A stretch of 64,000 bases of DNA from Ulota crispa (GCA_963920765.1 OY987244.1:23974358-24038357); one strand, 5' to 3'; shown: positions 12,661-24,324, numbered from the stretch's first letter. Notes: generated by a model not told the origin, from the sequence alone. Numbers and translations are program-made.

Positions 12661-12791
12661 TGTCCAAATCAACAGAACGTATTTAGTTTTTTACAAAATT
12701 TTGTTAAATTAGTCAATTAGCATGGACAAGTGCCCAAATCAACAAGAAACTGTTGATTTTCTGTTGTTTTGGAAGGAGTTTTCTACTAGTG

Positions 12792-12990
12792 AGATGTGTG
12801 ATTTATAAACACATCAGTATCCTCACTCTAAACCATCTGCTTCTTACTTCTTTGGTTTTCATGAGGTTAAGCATGATTTGCACCTTTGTTATTATACCCT
12901 AAGGCTTTAACTTGATACTTCTGCAAATCGGACGTTACTTGGACTTGGGGGTGCGAGTGCTGGAGCATGGAGCAATGGACCACGGCGATT
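12792..12990 (+). pseudogene. Decayed gag, 3' part after CACTA insertion
   Basis: Immediately after the CACTA-like right end a second knuckle-like translation, GFHEVKHDLHLCY, followed by a Leu-Arg-Leu tail, appears in a frame with stops. It fits the continuation of the gag at 8568-9849, so the CACTA-like element inserted between two knuckle-like motifs of an already existing retroelement. Confidence 0.4.
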
Positions 12991-13260
12991 AACCCCATAT
13001 TAGGTAAATTGGGAAAAACAAAGATACCATTTTGTACTCCACCTCAATCCAAAATAGTCACTTCAAACCAAATTCAAAAGTATCAGATTTGGTCTGAGCC
13101 ACTAAAATTTTTTCCCTCACAAATTCCTCCTCTCAGGTGAGGACATGTGTACCAAAAAAAACACTTGAACTCGGTTTGGGGTGATCATTCCAAACCTTCA
13201 GAAGTCCCAAAATGAACATTTTGACCCAAATTACTTAATATCTCAATAATTGGAATTCTC
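12990..13260. repeat. MITE, diverged copy of the CCATATTAGGTAAATTGGG family
   Basis: It starts with CCATATTAGGTAAATTGGG and contains the internal block GGTCTGAGCCACTAAAATTTT shared with the elements at 27312-27567 and 33568-34020. The right end is degraded. Confidence 0.6.
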
Positions 13261-13330
13261 ATCTACTTCTAAGTTCTAACCTAACTATTTCTACTAACAT
13301 GGCTTGTTTGTCTTATGTGCAGAATATTAA

Positions 13331-15005
13331 CCCCTAAAGGACCAAGTGGCTGTTCTACAACACTTGAGAACTCAAGTAGGGTCAAGGTTGTCCCCATCAT
13401 GTCAAGTCCATCCATCCGGATGTCTAGATGGACGTCAGGATTCACTCTCGGTGTCCATCAAGATGACTTTGTCGATAGAACCGTCATCATCGGATGAGAA
13501 CTGGACGATTTAATGGACTTTTTAGTGGACAACCTAGATGGACTCGTCATCCAATCGACGGACTTCATCGATGGCCTGGATGGACCGTTGATTTAGGGCA
13601 GGGTTGTTATTTTGGGCAAGTTGAGGCTATCGGACAGCACAGACGTGCGGAAAAATTGGACAGCATGGACAGGTGGACAAATCTAACAGCACGAGCGGAA
13701 AAATTAGACTAAATGGGTAGATTAGGGCATTTTTAGGGTTTTAGACCTTAAAATGGAAGAATCAAATCATAATTTTTCATCTTTATTACATGATATGGCT
13801 TTGAATCCATGTTTTGACTTCATATTGGCAACAATGAGTGTCATTAACATGTACAAAGTAAGTTTTTTTTATCATTTTGGACCATTTTTTAAAGGCAACT
13901 ATGAGCTGACTTCACCGGACGGACCATGACCTCAATCGGACACTTCGGACGTATAGGCGGGCAGGAGGATGGGCGGTCCAATGTAACAACCATGGTTTAA
14001 GGGATGAATTGTGACGGGTCAAGACGTGTCATGACATCCCGACGTGAAAAACCCACGTCACGTCAATTTTGACAACCCTGCGTAGGGTCATATGGAGTCA
14101 ATTTTTATTGGATGTTTTCAAAATTGTTACACATGGTGCAAATATGTATCCCTCAAGTGGGAATCTTTTTTTTTTCCCAATCGGATGTTCGGTTCAAAAC
14201 TTATGTTGCCCAAAAGAAATTGGGCAGCTCGGGCAGTTTGAGCATCTTTTGAGAATCTTATGCAAAAACTTGTATCAACTTTTGAAATTTGACAAGCATG
14301 TAACTAAAAAACCATGGTGAACAACTATAAAAAAAAACAAAAAAACAAAAAAAACTCTCATGTGCATCTCATTTTGAAGGAAGTCAACCTTTGTTAACTA
14401 TGTTTGAGCAATTTAAAAATAAATAAATTCTTCTAACTTCAAGCCCTATCATGTTTCAATCTATAAATCCAAAACTCTTGAAACTTTTTTTTACATATTC
14501 CAAATGTTTGTCTCTAACTTTTTGCCATTTAAATTTCAAATAAAAGACTTCCTCATTGCACAAGAAATCATGAAAGAATGACTAATGTATTGCCAATTCA
14601 CTAAACCTCCTTGCATTGCAAGGTGATTTAAAATAAGCAAGATTCTATATTTGCATTTGAAAAAATTTCATGAGTGAACCTAACATCATATACTTGTGAA
14701 TGGTCAAAAATCTCATTTTTGTGTAGAGAAAAATTTTACTTTAGGAAGGCTCAAAGTCTGTTGACCTTGTTTTGCAGGATTGAAACAAAGTTGTTTTTCT
14801 CACTTCAAACGTTATAATCTTACAATTTGCACGGTCAAATGGGCTGAATTTTTTTGCACATATTAAATTATCTGTTTCACACACTTTTGTATGGTTGAAA
14901 TTTTGAAATTGAGAAAAGAAAATTTTATTTTCAATTTTGGACAATGCACTAAAATTTGACAATTTCTGAGATTTTTCTCAAAAAACACCCTTGGTCCTGT
15001 AGGGG
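13331..15005. mobile_element. TTAA-flanked piggyBac-like element, 1.7 kb
   Basis: Bounded by TTAA on both sides (13327-13330 and 15006-15009). The inverted ends are CCCCTAAAGGACCAAG on the left and CCCCTACAGGACCAAG on the right. A TTAA target and termini beginning CCC are hallmarks of the piggyBac superfamily. No transposase frame is visible. The interior at 13720-14010 is a repeat also present near 28930-29205. Confidence 0.6.
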
Positions 15006-15520
15006 TTAACACTGCAAAAGGCACTCTTGCAAATTGCAAATTGAGTTCAACTCCCAAGTTAATGACTAAATATTGAGTTAACATGAATTCCTAGATTTCT
15101 AACTTTCCCACTCGGTAGAACACTTTCTCAATACATGTGCATTCTGCATTGTGCAGCATGAATTCCTTAAATATTACCCACTCGGGAGAATACTCTCAAC
15201 TCTGAATACATGTGCTGAAATACTGCACCAAAAATCCACATTCCGCTTTCTCACTTAGCAACTACAGTAAATATTTAGAACAAAATTAGCAAGCAGACAA
15301 GCACTTCGCTTTTTCATTTAGCAAGTAAAAGTAAACAGTATAGGGACAAATAGCAATGATTCAGCTCTTTATTTTCATGCTCAGTCGCAATTTTTGCTAT
15401 GACCAAAAATCGGGTTTTTATCATAAATTCTACAATTTTTTACCCGAGTTATCTCCCAGCCTTTTACCGAGTACCGGCGTAGTTCAATGTCGCTTAAACA
15501 GCTCTTTTTCAGGCACCGTA

Positions 15521-15857
15521 TTAGAGGGCATCCTTCCATGCAAGGGTTGCATAGTGACCAATGTACGGGGAGAGCCGAAAAACAATAGAAAGTCAGCCGA
15601 GTGAAATGGAGAAAAAACCGATTAAAATTTACGAAAAACGGTATGCACTAAAAAAATCGGTTGAGGATGAGCAATGTAAGAATTTTGCCGAAGGAACTCA
15701 AAATCTCCTTGCACACCATACCATTGGTGACTGGTGAAAACAAAAATAGTTTGGATAGAATTCCAAAAAATCAGAACATGATCTAACCAATTATTGGTTG
15801 ACTATTTTTGCCTTCACCGGTCACCATGCAACCCTTGCATGGAAGGATGCCCTAATT
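15521..15857. mobile_element. MITE with ~35-base inverted ends
   Basis: Left end AGGGCATCCTTCCATGCAAG and right end its inverse, continuing through GGTTGCATAGTGACCA. Length about 337 bases, no ORF. The paralogous site near 29507-29515 reads GTGTAATTTTCC without the element, giving a natural empty site. Confidence 0.75.
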
Positions 15858-16346
15858 TCACGGTCAAAGGGGTAGGGCCTCTTCCACATACAACGCTTCT
15901 GCGACCTCATCCAAACTCCTCCATATTAATCCCAGTCAGACTCGATTGCAGGAACATCGCAGGAACAATCCTCGCTTTTCGTTGTAGGTAGTTTGGCAAT
16001 TGCCAACTGTAGTGACGACATGTTGTTCAAAGCTCGGGTGTTGTCATCACTGGCACGGGTCCATCACGACAGTACTGTATAGTAGTAGGCAGCTCAGTAA
16101 CAAGACTTAAATCAAGCAATTGCAAGCACCCGTGCAAGCAGCAGCAGCTGTTGCGACATAATTCTCCTCTGCCTCTCGAGCTTCCGTTCCATTGATCGCC
16201 TCCGACTTCCCTCAATAACGTGTCGCAGACTTTACAGATTAGTTTGAGCTTCGAAGCAACACTTGCGGACGTCGGACTTGAACAATCGAGAGACCTGACC
16301 GTTGATCATCGAGCACTCGTCTTTTCTTTAGCGTGTGGTTTCATGT

Positions 16347-16497
16347 CACTACAAGAAAAGAGGACCTTAATCAACATTATTGTCAGTGTTGATTTGGATA
16401 CCTTATCTTGATTGAGACATTTTGAACATAACAGCGTTGATTAGGACATGTTTGTGTTGATTAAGACCACTTGATTAGGACCCATTCTCTACTAGTG
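16347..16497. mobile_element. CACTA-type MITE, 151 bases, with TSD
   Basis: Ends CACTACAAGAAAAGAGG and, on the opposite strand, CACTAGTAGAGAATGGG. Flanked by the trinucleotide TGT on both sides, the 3-base duplication expected for CACTA. The interior repeats TTGATTAGGAC and TTGATTAAGAC in both orientations. It sits about 200 bases upstream of the F-box start, so it could be part of the promoter or leader. Confidence 0.8.
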
Positions 16498-16701
16498 TGT
16501 GTTTCTTGAGTTTATGTGCCGAAATTTTGATTTTCTGAGGACAAGGTTGGAGTCGATTCGGTGCCTTGTTGCGGTAAATAATCCGGATAGCGAGCGAACT
16601 TAGATTTATTGTCGAATTCTGTGAGGGGGTTGTTTATTGCGTGATTGTGCAGCTTGAGGTGATCGATCAAGAAGTGCAAGAGCGTGTGCATCGTCGTGGT
16701 G

Positions 16702-17844
16702 ATGGAAATGGCTCATGACTTGGGGGAGGACGACGGCAAGAACATCGTTGTCAGTAGCGGAGAATTGCCTCTAATCTTTAGCAACGATGCTCATGTGCAA
16801 CCGTCTTGCAATATTGAGTCGGCCGTGCTTGATCCGTCCATATGGAGCAACACACCTGAAGACGTATTGTACCTCGTGTTCTCAAGATTACCTCTCAAGA
16901 GCCGCGTTCGCATCCGCAGTCTCAGCAAGCTATGGACGTCGACAGACTTCTTTTCCAAAGAAACACCACGAGACCGGTTCGCTCTCGTGAATCGCAGCAC
17001 TGATGGCGAAGTGTGGGTGTTTGACACTCCGGCTCAAGAATGGTGCAAGTTTCGTCTCGGACCGTTTCCCTCGTCCCGAAAGTTTACCAAGCCGTTCGCT
17101 GCGGCAGGCGGGCTTTTGTGTTACATTTCGGAGACGAGCGAAGTCGTGGTGGGCAATCCGTTAACGCAGACGTGGCGCGTTCTACCGCAGAATCTCACAC
17201 TGAACGAATTTCCAACCCTGACGCACATGTCTATGGCCGGTGATCAATACTATATAACCCTTGGCAGATTATGTGACGACACGGGCGTTGTAGTCTTCGA
17301 AACGTACGACTCCGGGTCGAACACATGGCGCTCCTCTGCACAGCTCTCATCGTATTACTACAACTTGTTTAAGAACGGCGAGTACCAGGGCTTAGCCACC
17401 ATTGATAAGGGATCCGGGAATATGAAGCGACTCGTGTACCCGTCCGCGCTTCAAGAGAGTGCGTTCCTGGACCGCGTCGAGGAGCAGTGTTGGATTCAGC
17501 AAAGCAAGGGGGGTTTGTTTATGTGCAGTAATGTTCCTCGCAAGGAAGGGGTGTGGCAGAGGATGGAGGGGATGAACTGGCAGCGAGTGAGTCTGTTTCC
17601 CAAAGTGCTTCGAATGTATGAAAAAACGGCATTGTATGTCTGTGATGAAGTCATGTTGCTCGTTGGCTCGGAGCCTCGCTGCTTTGCTCCCCAGTTCGAG
17701 GACGCGGATCCTCACAGGATGGTTGTGCTCAACAACTCCACCCAGCAATGGCGCATTCTGCCCTCCGTTCCTTCAAGTTTTGGTCGGGTGGACGAGCTTG
17801 TGAGAGGTTTCATGTCCCAGCCAAGATTCGACGCAACACCGTGA
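16702..17844 (+). CDS. F-box protein with kelch/F-box-associated C-terminus, copy 1
   Basis: Single-exon gene of 380 residues. The first in-frame ATG is at 16702; the frame is open further upstream only through a GTG. An F-box lies at about residues 47-85 (NTPEDVLYLVFSRLPLKS), the segment that binds SKP1 in SCF ubiquitin ligases. The rest resembles the plant F-box/kelch class: WVFDTPAQEWCKF, LCYISETSEVVVGNPLTQTWR and WRILPSVPS are blade-like repeats, and the ending GFMSQPRFDATP resembles the C-terminus of the At5g15710-type proteins. By family inference it selects an unknown substrate for ubiquitination in cytosol or nucleus. GC content is much higher than in the flanks. The whole gene is duplicated at 30345. 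The substrate and exact orthology cannot be read from sequence. Confidence 0.88.
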   Translation: MEMAHDLGEDDGKNIVVSSGELPLIFSNDAHVQPSCNIESAVLDPSIWSNTPEDVLYLVFSRLPLKSRVRIRSLSKLWTSTDFFSKETPRDRFALVNRSTDGEVWVFDTPAQEWCKFRLGPFPSSRKFTKPFAAAGGLLCYISETSEVVVGNPLTQTWRVLPQNLTLNEFPTLTHMSMAGDQYYITLGRLCDDTGVVVFETYDSGSNTWRSSAQLSSYYYNLFKNGEYQGLATIDKGSGNMKRLVYPSALQESAFLDRVEEQCWIQQSKGGLFMCSNVPRKEGVWQRMEGMNWQRVSLFPKVLRMYEKTALYVCDEVMLLVGSEPRCFAPQFEDADPHRMVVLNNSTQQWRILPSVPSSFGRVDELVRGFMSQPRFDATP

Positions 17845-18439
17845 CGTCGACCCGTTTGCCTTTTTGTACACGAAAACCTCGAGACTAGCTAGCTGGTCAT
17901 TTGCAGCTCAATCGCAGCGTACAATCTCATCTCAGATTCACTGTACTCGGTTTATTAGGATTTGAAAAAACATCTTCAATCGATGTCGAAGTTCGCCAAC
18001 AAGATGGCTGATTAATGAGAAAAGCGTGAGACTATTATTTCGTGTACTGAGTATCTCTCTTTTGAGAATTTAAACCCGTTTGAGTGATTGCGGCAGTGAG
18101 TGGGTTTCCTTCAGTTCTGTACTCACTAAGACTTACTCAGGGTTGGATGCCAAATGTAACACAATTTTTTTTCATATTTTTTGAAGCATTATTGAATTGC
18201 TTATAAATTTTTGAAGTTTTTTGTTGTAGGCACCTGTTCCTGATTCTAAATCTTCCACAAACTGTTTCCCTTGCAATTTGTAAAGAGATGAGGTAAAATC
18301 AAGGAATATGATTGGCTCTTGCAATAAAATTACACCTTTTCTTTTAGGACTAAAGAAGTCCCATTCAAGAACCACCTCATATATATCCATAATTGAGTTG
18401 CCTATAAGACCCCTTTCATGAGAGGGACGCAATTCAAGC

Positions 18440-19060
18440 TGCCAACCTTAGATAGTTGTTTGGAGCTCGCAATATACAAGCTCATCTTAGATTCACTCTA
18501 CTCACTCACAGTGGTCTTTAAACTAGCTATATTTCACAGGATTGCCACTAAAAGTTTCATGCAGCTAAAAAAAGGTTGTGAACTTCATAGCATTAAATTT
18601 GAAAATTTTAGCTTTTCAGCCGTGTTTTTTTTGCCACTTGAGCTCAGAGTGAAATTATATTTGGGATCAGTGGATCTTTGGTACTCAGTTTCTGAGGATT
18701 TGAAAAAATATCTTCAACCCCTTGTCCGAAGTTCGCCAACAGGATGACTGATTAATGAGAAAGCGTGAGTTAGACTAGGTTATTATTTCGTGCGCTGTAT
18801 CGCTTTTGAAAATTTAGACCTGATTGAGTAATTGCGAAAATGAGTAAGTCTCCTCCAGTTCTGTATTTAGGCTGCAAGTTTCGACATGTGGGCTTGTGCT
18901 GTTACCGTTGCACTGCGGAGAAAATGTTTGAGTCAAAACAGTTGTACTACATCAGATTAAGGCATGTGCGCATTTAGTTCGAAGCACATGCCGGATTGCC
19001 GGGTTCTTGCAGTGAGAAAATGATTGGGTCCGAATTTCAAAGCATATACAAATGGTGAAG
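18440..19060. repeat. Tandem duplicate of the F-box 3' flank, with dispersed repeat A
   Basis: Repeats, in diverged form, the sequence after the F-box gene (blocks ATACAAGCTCATCTTAGATT, GTTCGCCAACAGGATGACTG). Near 18515-18690 it carries repeat A (TCTTTAAACTAGCTA ... AAATTTGAAAATTTTAGCTTTT ... CCACTTGAGCT), also found at 31497-31650, 31752-31925 and 39145-39330. Confidence 0.7.
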
Positions 19061-19072
19061 GAGTTTTACATT

Positions 19073-20925
19073 AGGGGTAAGGTAGAAGCACCAAATGCGA
19101 CACTTACCTCAGATGTGGTAAGTGGGAGGGTCATTTGAGAATCTGGCATGGGCTTGTTAGGAAATGGATACGGATGCAAGGAAAATTGTTTTTGGAATTT
19201 TCTGAGACCATATGAATAAATTATGAATTGTTGCAAATAATTCCTTAGACTTACGTATTGTAGACATTAGACCCCTGAAAAAGCAATAACAATAAGATCA
19301 TGTCATGCGCATGTCACACCCAATCAAAAACTACCACCTACACAATTTCTGTTCCTTTATGTCAACTTGCGTGTTTGATTTGGGTGCATTCTTGCCTTGT
19401 TTGGATACATTTGTGTCTTGTTTGGATGCAAATCTGTCTACTTTAGGTTTAATTTTAGATGTCTGAGAATGGCTGGTGTTGCAATTGGGTGCTCCTACCT
19501 TAGTCACGGCACTTTCGTAAACGGATTTGAAGAATGAGAATGCAAGCGTGTCAAGTTGTTGGTGGCTGCTGGAAGCTTTGTCAAGCTTCGCGTGCTAAAC
19601 TTCTCAGCAGCTCGTTATTCTCCTCTGGAGATGAAGAACAGAGGCCGTGAAGTTTAGCAAGCTAAAAATTCACCACCAGCTGCTTGGTTTTCCCACACAG
19701 CTTCCTAGTTTTACCATGTATTGTAAGTCCCCCCATTTCCTGATTGGTTGAGGAAGTTACCTTGCATTCTCCATTCTCATTCTCCAAACCACACAAATGG
19801 GGTGTCACAACCCCGGGGTGGCAACTCACAGTAAAGACAGAGGCTTTCTTAACCCTTCTAACGTACAAGAAGGGAACAAATTGTTTTATTAAGTAGGTTA
19901 TAGGAACATAGAACACCATATTCATTAAATTGAGAATTTTGTAACATTTTAGGATTAAGTTGACCAACTTAAACCAACCATTAGGGTACAAATTGGGAAT
20001 TTGGTTTTCCCAATTTGATGAATATGGTGTTCTAGTAAGAAAGAAGAAATTGAGAGGATTTGAATGGTATCATTTTTATACTAATCATAAAAGGTTTAGG
20101 TTCTCAAAAGTCATTTTAAGAACTCATAATACAAAGAATTTCTCAAACAAGTATCACCAATCAGACTCCATCTCAATTTTGAAATTATTAAAAATTATTA
20201 TTACTTAAATACTCTTCTAAAAAAAATTCTAATAATCCTAATGTTAAAACTTCATTATTATCTATAAAACTTAATTATAAGCTCTTTTGAGGTTATTATA
20301 ATTTCTTAAACTTCAAGTATACAGCTCTTTTTACCCTTCTTAAAACTATCCCCCCTACATATTTTACAAGAGTTGCCACCCCGGGGTCAGAGCACCTTCA
20401 CAAATAACTTGCTCCTAATGGCTCCTCCTTTCTCTCCACAACTTCTCAATCTCCATTCTTTTTCCATTTTGAAAGTGCCGTGACTACCCTATTAGGGGTA
20501 GTCACGGCTTCTTGGAGAATGAAATGAGAATGGAGATTGAGAAGTTATGGAGAGAAAAGGGGAGCCAATAGGAGCTTGTTCTTTGTGAACATGGCATGAC
20601 ACCCCATTTGTGTGTTTTGGAGAATGAGAATGAGAATGAGAATGAGAAATGGTATACACGGATTCACATAGAAACAAGCACGACAAGGTGAAATGTGAGT
20701 TGCCAAAGGTGAAACATGAGTTGCTGTGGGTTGCGGAAGGTGAAACTTGAGTTGTGGAAGGTGAAACTTCTCCTACAAAATACTCATTCTTCACCTCCGG
20801 AGGAGAATGGAGAAGTAAGAAATTTTGCATGTGAAAAAAAGCAGAAGCTCAAAGCTCATGGTAACCAACAGCAAAGGGACACGTTAGCATTCTAATTCGG
20901 AGAAAAAGTGCCGTGACTACCCCTA
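19073..20925. mobile_element. Composite insertion of MITE-like elements
   Basis: Begins TTAGGGGTAAGGTAG and ends GACTACCCCTAA. Internal junctions at about 19490-19510 and 20475-20510 carry CTACCTTAGTCACGGC, CCGTGACTACCC and GGGGTAGTCACGGC, so two or three elements with TAGTCACGGC or TAAGGTAG ends are abutted. A related composite lies at 59935-60683. Copy 2 of the segmental duplication lacks it near 32290-32300. No ORF with domains is seen. Confidence 0.6.
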
Positions 20926-21107
20926 ATAAGCTTATTGGCGTGGGGAAAAATTCATTGACTAGCGCGGATCAACAGACGCATGGTGATCTGGCAATTAATT
21001 ACAGGGTGAGTTGCACGCAACCTCCATGCCCAAATGTTATCTCGGAAGCAGCAAAAACGTGGAACAGGATTGATGATCAAGAAGAACTGTCACCTTCATG
21101 AAAAGTC

Positions 21108-22321
21108 GGTAGGAGACGGTGCATGACGTTTATAACCAATAATTCCCAATTCAAGTGGTTAGTCTAAGGTTTTGTCAAAAAAATTTAACAAAAATTGAGT
21201 CTATGAAGATGAAATTTAGGGTTTGTCCTGCTTGGTGGTGGAATTACTTTTGAGTTGATGGGTATAAGGTAGCAGCATCCATAAACGTTGAGTCCCCATG
21301 CCCATCACCTGACAGTGGCAAGGCTAATCAATAAAAAAACAAATGGTTGTGGGTGGTTGTGGGTGATTGAGTGATGGTTATGGGTGATGAAGTGATGGTT
21401 GTGGGTGACTAGCATGAGGTTTCGAGTACCCATCTCACTATTTAAGAATCAACAACCCTTGTGATTAGCATCTCTTACACATGATTCCTACAATTTGAGT
21501 GATTTTGGACTTTGAAAAATCTTTGTGAACAAATGCTTGTAGTTGGAACCTTGAAATTGATGCCAATAATTTTGGTTTCCATATTCTAACTTACAGTATT
21601 TTTTTCAAAGTTAGTCAATTGTTTTTCCTACTCCAAAACCCTTATTTCCATGCTTATGGGTGTGCCTACCTTATGTGCTGTGCTTTAGTGTTTCTTGTTT
21701 GGCCAATAATTGTTGGTTATAAGTGTCATGCACTATAGGAGGTTTGAAAAGTGCTCAGGTTCTAAAACCACCCACCTTCTCAAATTTACTTCATTTGTAC
21801 ATGTTGTTTTCCATAATCTTTAACAATGTATACTACCACAAAAAGATAGGTAGAAACTAAAATTTAGCAAAAACAACTTGTTTCCTAAAATTTCAAAATG
21901 CAATAAATTGATCCAAGTTCTAAATTTTTTTTCTTGAGATTTCCTAGAACTAGACTGCATCATTTATTTAATGTGCTTTACAATTTGGAATTTGAGCCAT
22001 TACTGCATCTACAATTGTATTTTGAAACTGAAAGAAGAATATCAAGTTTTGTTGAGTAATATGATTTCTACCTATCTTTTTTAACTAGTACTATACAAGC
22101 ACTGTACATTTGAGGAGGTGGGCGGTTTTAGAGCCCTATGCCACTTCAACTTCAATATTTTCATAATTGATCCCACAAAGTTCCAAAAATTATGAAACAA
22201 CTCAAGTTAGATGCCAATTCCTCTTGTCTTTCAAGGAAAATTTATTAAAAAAAACTCAAAAAGTTTCCCCTTCCTAAAATTTAGTTTCAACCCTTAGATG
22301 GTCAGTTTATGAGCGTCCTAC
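21108..22321. mobile_element. Composite MITE insertion, two units
   Basis: The first unit (about 21108-21745) has inverted ends around GTGCATGACGTTTATAACCAA. The second (about 21735-22321) belongs to the TCATAAACTGTCCA-ended family seen at 36784, 59942 and 61734. The whole block is missing between the matching sequences in copy 2 near 32553, which reads straight through. Confidence 0.6.
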
Positions 22322-23394
22322 CTTACCATTATTCCTTGCCACCCATTTTCACAAATTTCTTCTATTAAATTGCCTATGGAAGGTCAAAGGACGTGACCCC
22401 TAGTAACATGTGTTTTATTTTTCATGAAAAGGAAGAGAAACTAGTCAACATGGCCAAAGTCTAGCCCATTGGATTCTAAAGGTGATAAGGAATGTAACAT
22501 TAATGAAAATCTTGGGAAGAATTGAATAAAAGATAGAAAATGCTAGCAAATTATTTTATCTTCTTAGGCTATGCTTGTTTAGGCTAGAGTAGTCACATCT
22601 CTAGATTTGCCAAAGGCAATTCAATAATGAAAAGACTAGTGTAGGCACCTATCGGTCCGACAGGACGCAAAATAAGATCAAGCCCACTTACATAAAACAT
22701 TTTTTCCGCAAGAGAATAATTCCTACTTTTTGTCAGCGCACTCCAATTTCAAATTTTACCCATGCACTAAGCATTTGTTTTTGTTTACAAAACATTCCCT
22801 TGCAATAAAGCATTTTTTGTTCTATATCCATAGAGTTCTTTACCCATGCAATAAAAGGAAAGTCAAAAAATTTGTGCAAAAAAAATTATTTATTTTCTAC
22901 CAACACAATTTTTTTACCCACATAGTAATTATTTACACAAATTTTTAATATATTTTTGTCTTCTACCCATGCAAAGTTGGAATGTGATATTTTGCATTGG
23001 AAAGGGAGAACTCAACACAATCAACTTCATATGGTTTTGTTAAGTAGAACACCATTTTCTAGAGTTTTCTTCTAGTGTTGGCTTCAAACTTGTTTTTTGT
23101 TACACAAGAAAGGAAGCTATATAGTATATTTTGCAACAATGTATTTGGCCATGACCAAAATTTAGACATATTAATTTTTGGCATTCTATGCCACTAAGTT
23201 AATGAAGTGTGGCAATGCATTAGCAGCTTGATTTGATGTAAACAACAATGTGAGCAGCAAACTTGTCCAAATGTTGGCAATATGGGCAACATTCTCTAGA
23301 AGTACATGTCTACCATTGATTTGCCTCTGCTTACTTTGAAACTATTAATCTCCAAGTTCATGATATCATTGCCAGCTCTAAGTTATTTAGTTAA

Positions 23395-24320
23395 CCCCTA
23401 AAGCCCTAGGGCCATTATTTTGTCAAAAGACACTCAAAACTGCCATTTGTATCAGAAAGAGCAAAAAAGTTTGAAAATTGGTCTTTTTGCATATCTAACC
23501 GTAGGATCTTGTACCAGACTTGTATAAGAATGTGTGCACAAAAATCCCTGAACTTTGATTGCTTAGATTGCAAGATATTTGCATTTAAAACGTGAGAAAC
23601 AATTGCAAACATTTTTGCACCTTGCATGACTAGATTATCTAACTTAGAATGTTTTTAACTTTAAAATTTTAGCACCACAAAGTTTTGAGGTTTATTTTTT
23701 TATGGTGGAAAATTGAGTTGGAAATCTTTGAAAAAAAACCAAAACATAAAACACTTAATTTTCATTCTCAAAAAAAACATAAGATAGAAGAAGTTTTGAG
23801 ATTGAACAAAAACTTAAATTGTTAATAACCTTGCAATGGAAGTGAAACACAATAATCCCAATTGTGAGATTGTTCTAGAAAGTAAAATTCACCCTTTCCA
23901 ATTGTTTTTTTCTTTAATTGTTAAACTTGCATTCAAAAATGAAGTTTATAAGTTGTTTTTTCAAGAAGATGCTTGAACTGCCCAAAAAACAAGATTGTCC
24001 ATAACTTTTTCATAACTAGTCCAAATGGAATGAATCAAAGCTTCAAATGTAGAAAAAACTATAACCTATGAGAAAAAAAATTTAAAAAAAATTTCAAATT
24101 TTTGTAAAAAAACATTTGCTGCCCAATCTCCATAAAATTGTGCTTATCTAGGCATAACTTTTGCTCCCGGGCATATATTGGAATAAAAATTATATTCCCC
24201 AAAAGCTAATGTATTCTTCTATTTTCAAAAAAAGTTTCAAAAAATTAAGACAAAAATTGAGGCTATAAGTACCAGCCCAAAATCCCATTTGCCCCTCGAG
24301 GGACAAGAGGGCTTTAGGGG
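23395..24320. mobile_element. TTAA-flanked piggyBac-like element, 0.9 kb
   Basis: TTAA at 23391-23394 and 24321-24324 flank inverted ends CCCCTAAAGCCCT, perfect over 13 bases. No transposase frame is present. Confidence 0.65.
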
Positions 24321-24324
24321 TTAA

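Larger units (their letters stand above)
9850..12791. mobile_element. CACTA (En/Spm)-like non-autonomous element
   Basis: The left end reads CACTAGTAGAAAAT and the right end is its inverse, giving a shared terminal inverted repeat of CACTAGTAGAAAA followed by a mismatch. Inside both ends are repeated TGTTGATTT/AAATCAACA motifs in both orientations, as expected for CACTA subterminal repeats. No transposase frame is visible in 2.9 kb. Interior blocks include a 20-base GC-rich tandem array, a foldback repeat and a long minisatellite. The flanking trinucleotides (ctg and aga) do not match, so the target-site duplication is lost or the ends are slightly off. It interrupts a gag relic. Confidence 0.65.
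15962..17846. repeat. Near-identical duplicated tract, copy 1
   Basis: Matches 29605-31489 with an offset of 13,643 bases. All parts I compared, on both strands, were identical. Identity begins at GGAACAATCCTCGC and stops two bases after the F-box stop codon. Confidence 0.9.
15350..22650. repeat. Segmental duplication, copy 1 (with extra insertions)
   Basis: This stretch aligns in order with 29440-32880: F-box gene, 3' flank blocks (TTGCCTTTTTGTACA, GTTCGCCAACAAGATG, GTGACCCCTAGTAAC, AATGCTAGCAAAT). It is about 3.8 kb longer because transposon-like insertions at 15521-15857, 19073-20925 and 21108-22321 are missing from copy 2. A tandem second copy of the 3' flank lies at 18440-19060. Apart from 15962-17846 the two copies differ at many positions. 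Confidence 0.8.

Noticed and set aside
17392..17748. 118-residue frame antisense to the F-box gene (and its copy at 31035-31391)
   Set aside because: A shadow of the F-box coding frame with no domain; identity in both copies follows from the DNA identity.
20492..20830. 112-residue minus-strand frame with Ser-His-Ser-His repeats
   Set aside because: Lies wholly inside a MITE and arises from a GAATGA-rich simple repeat.
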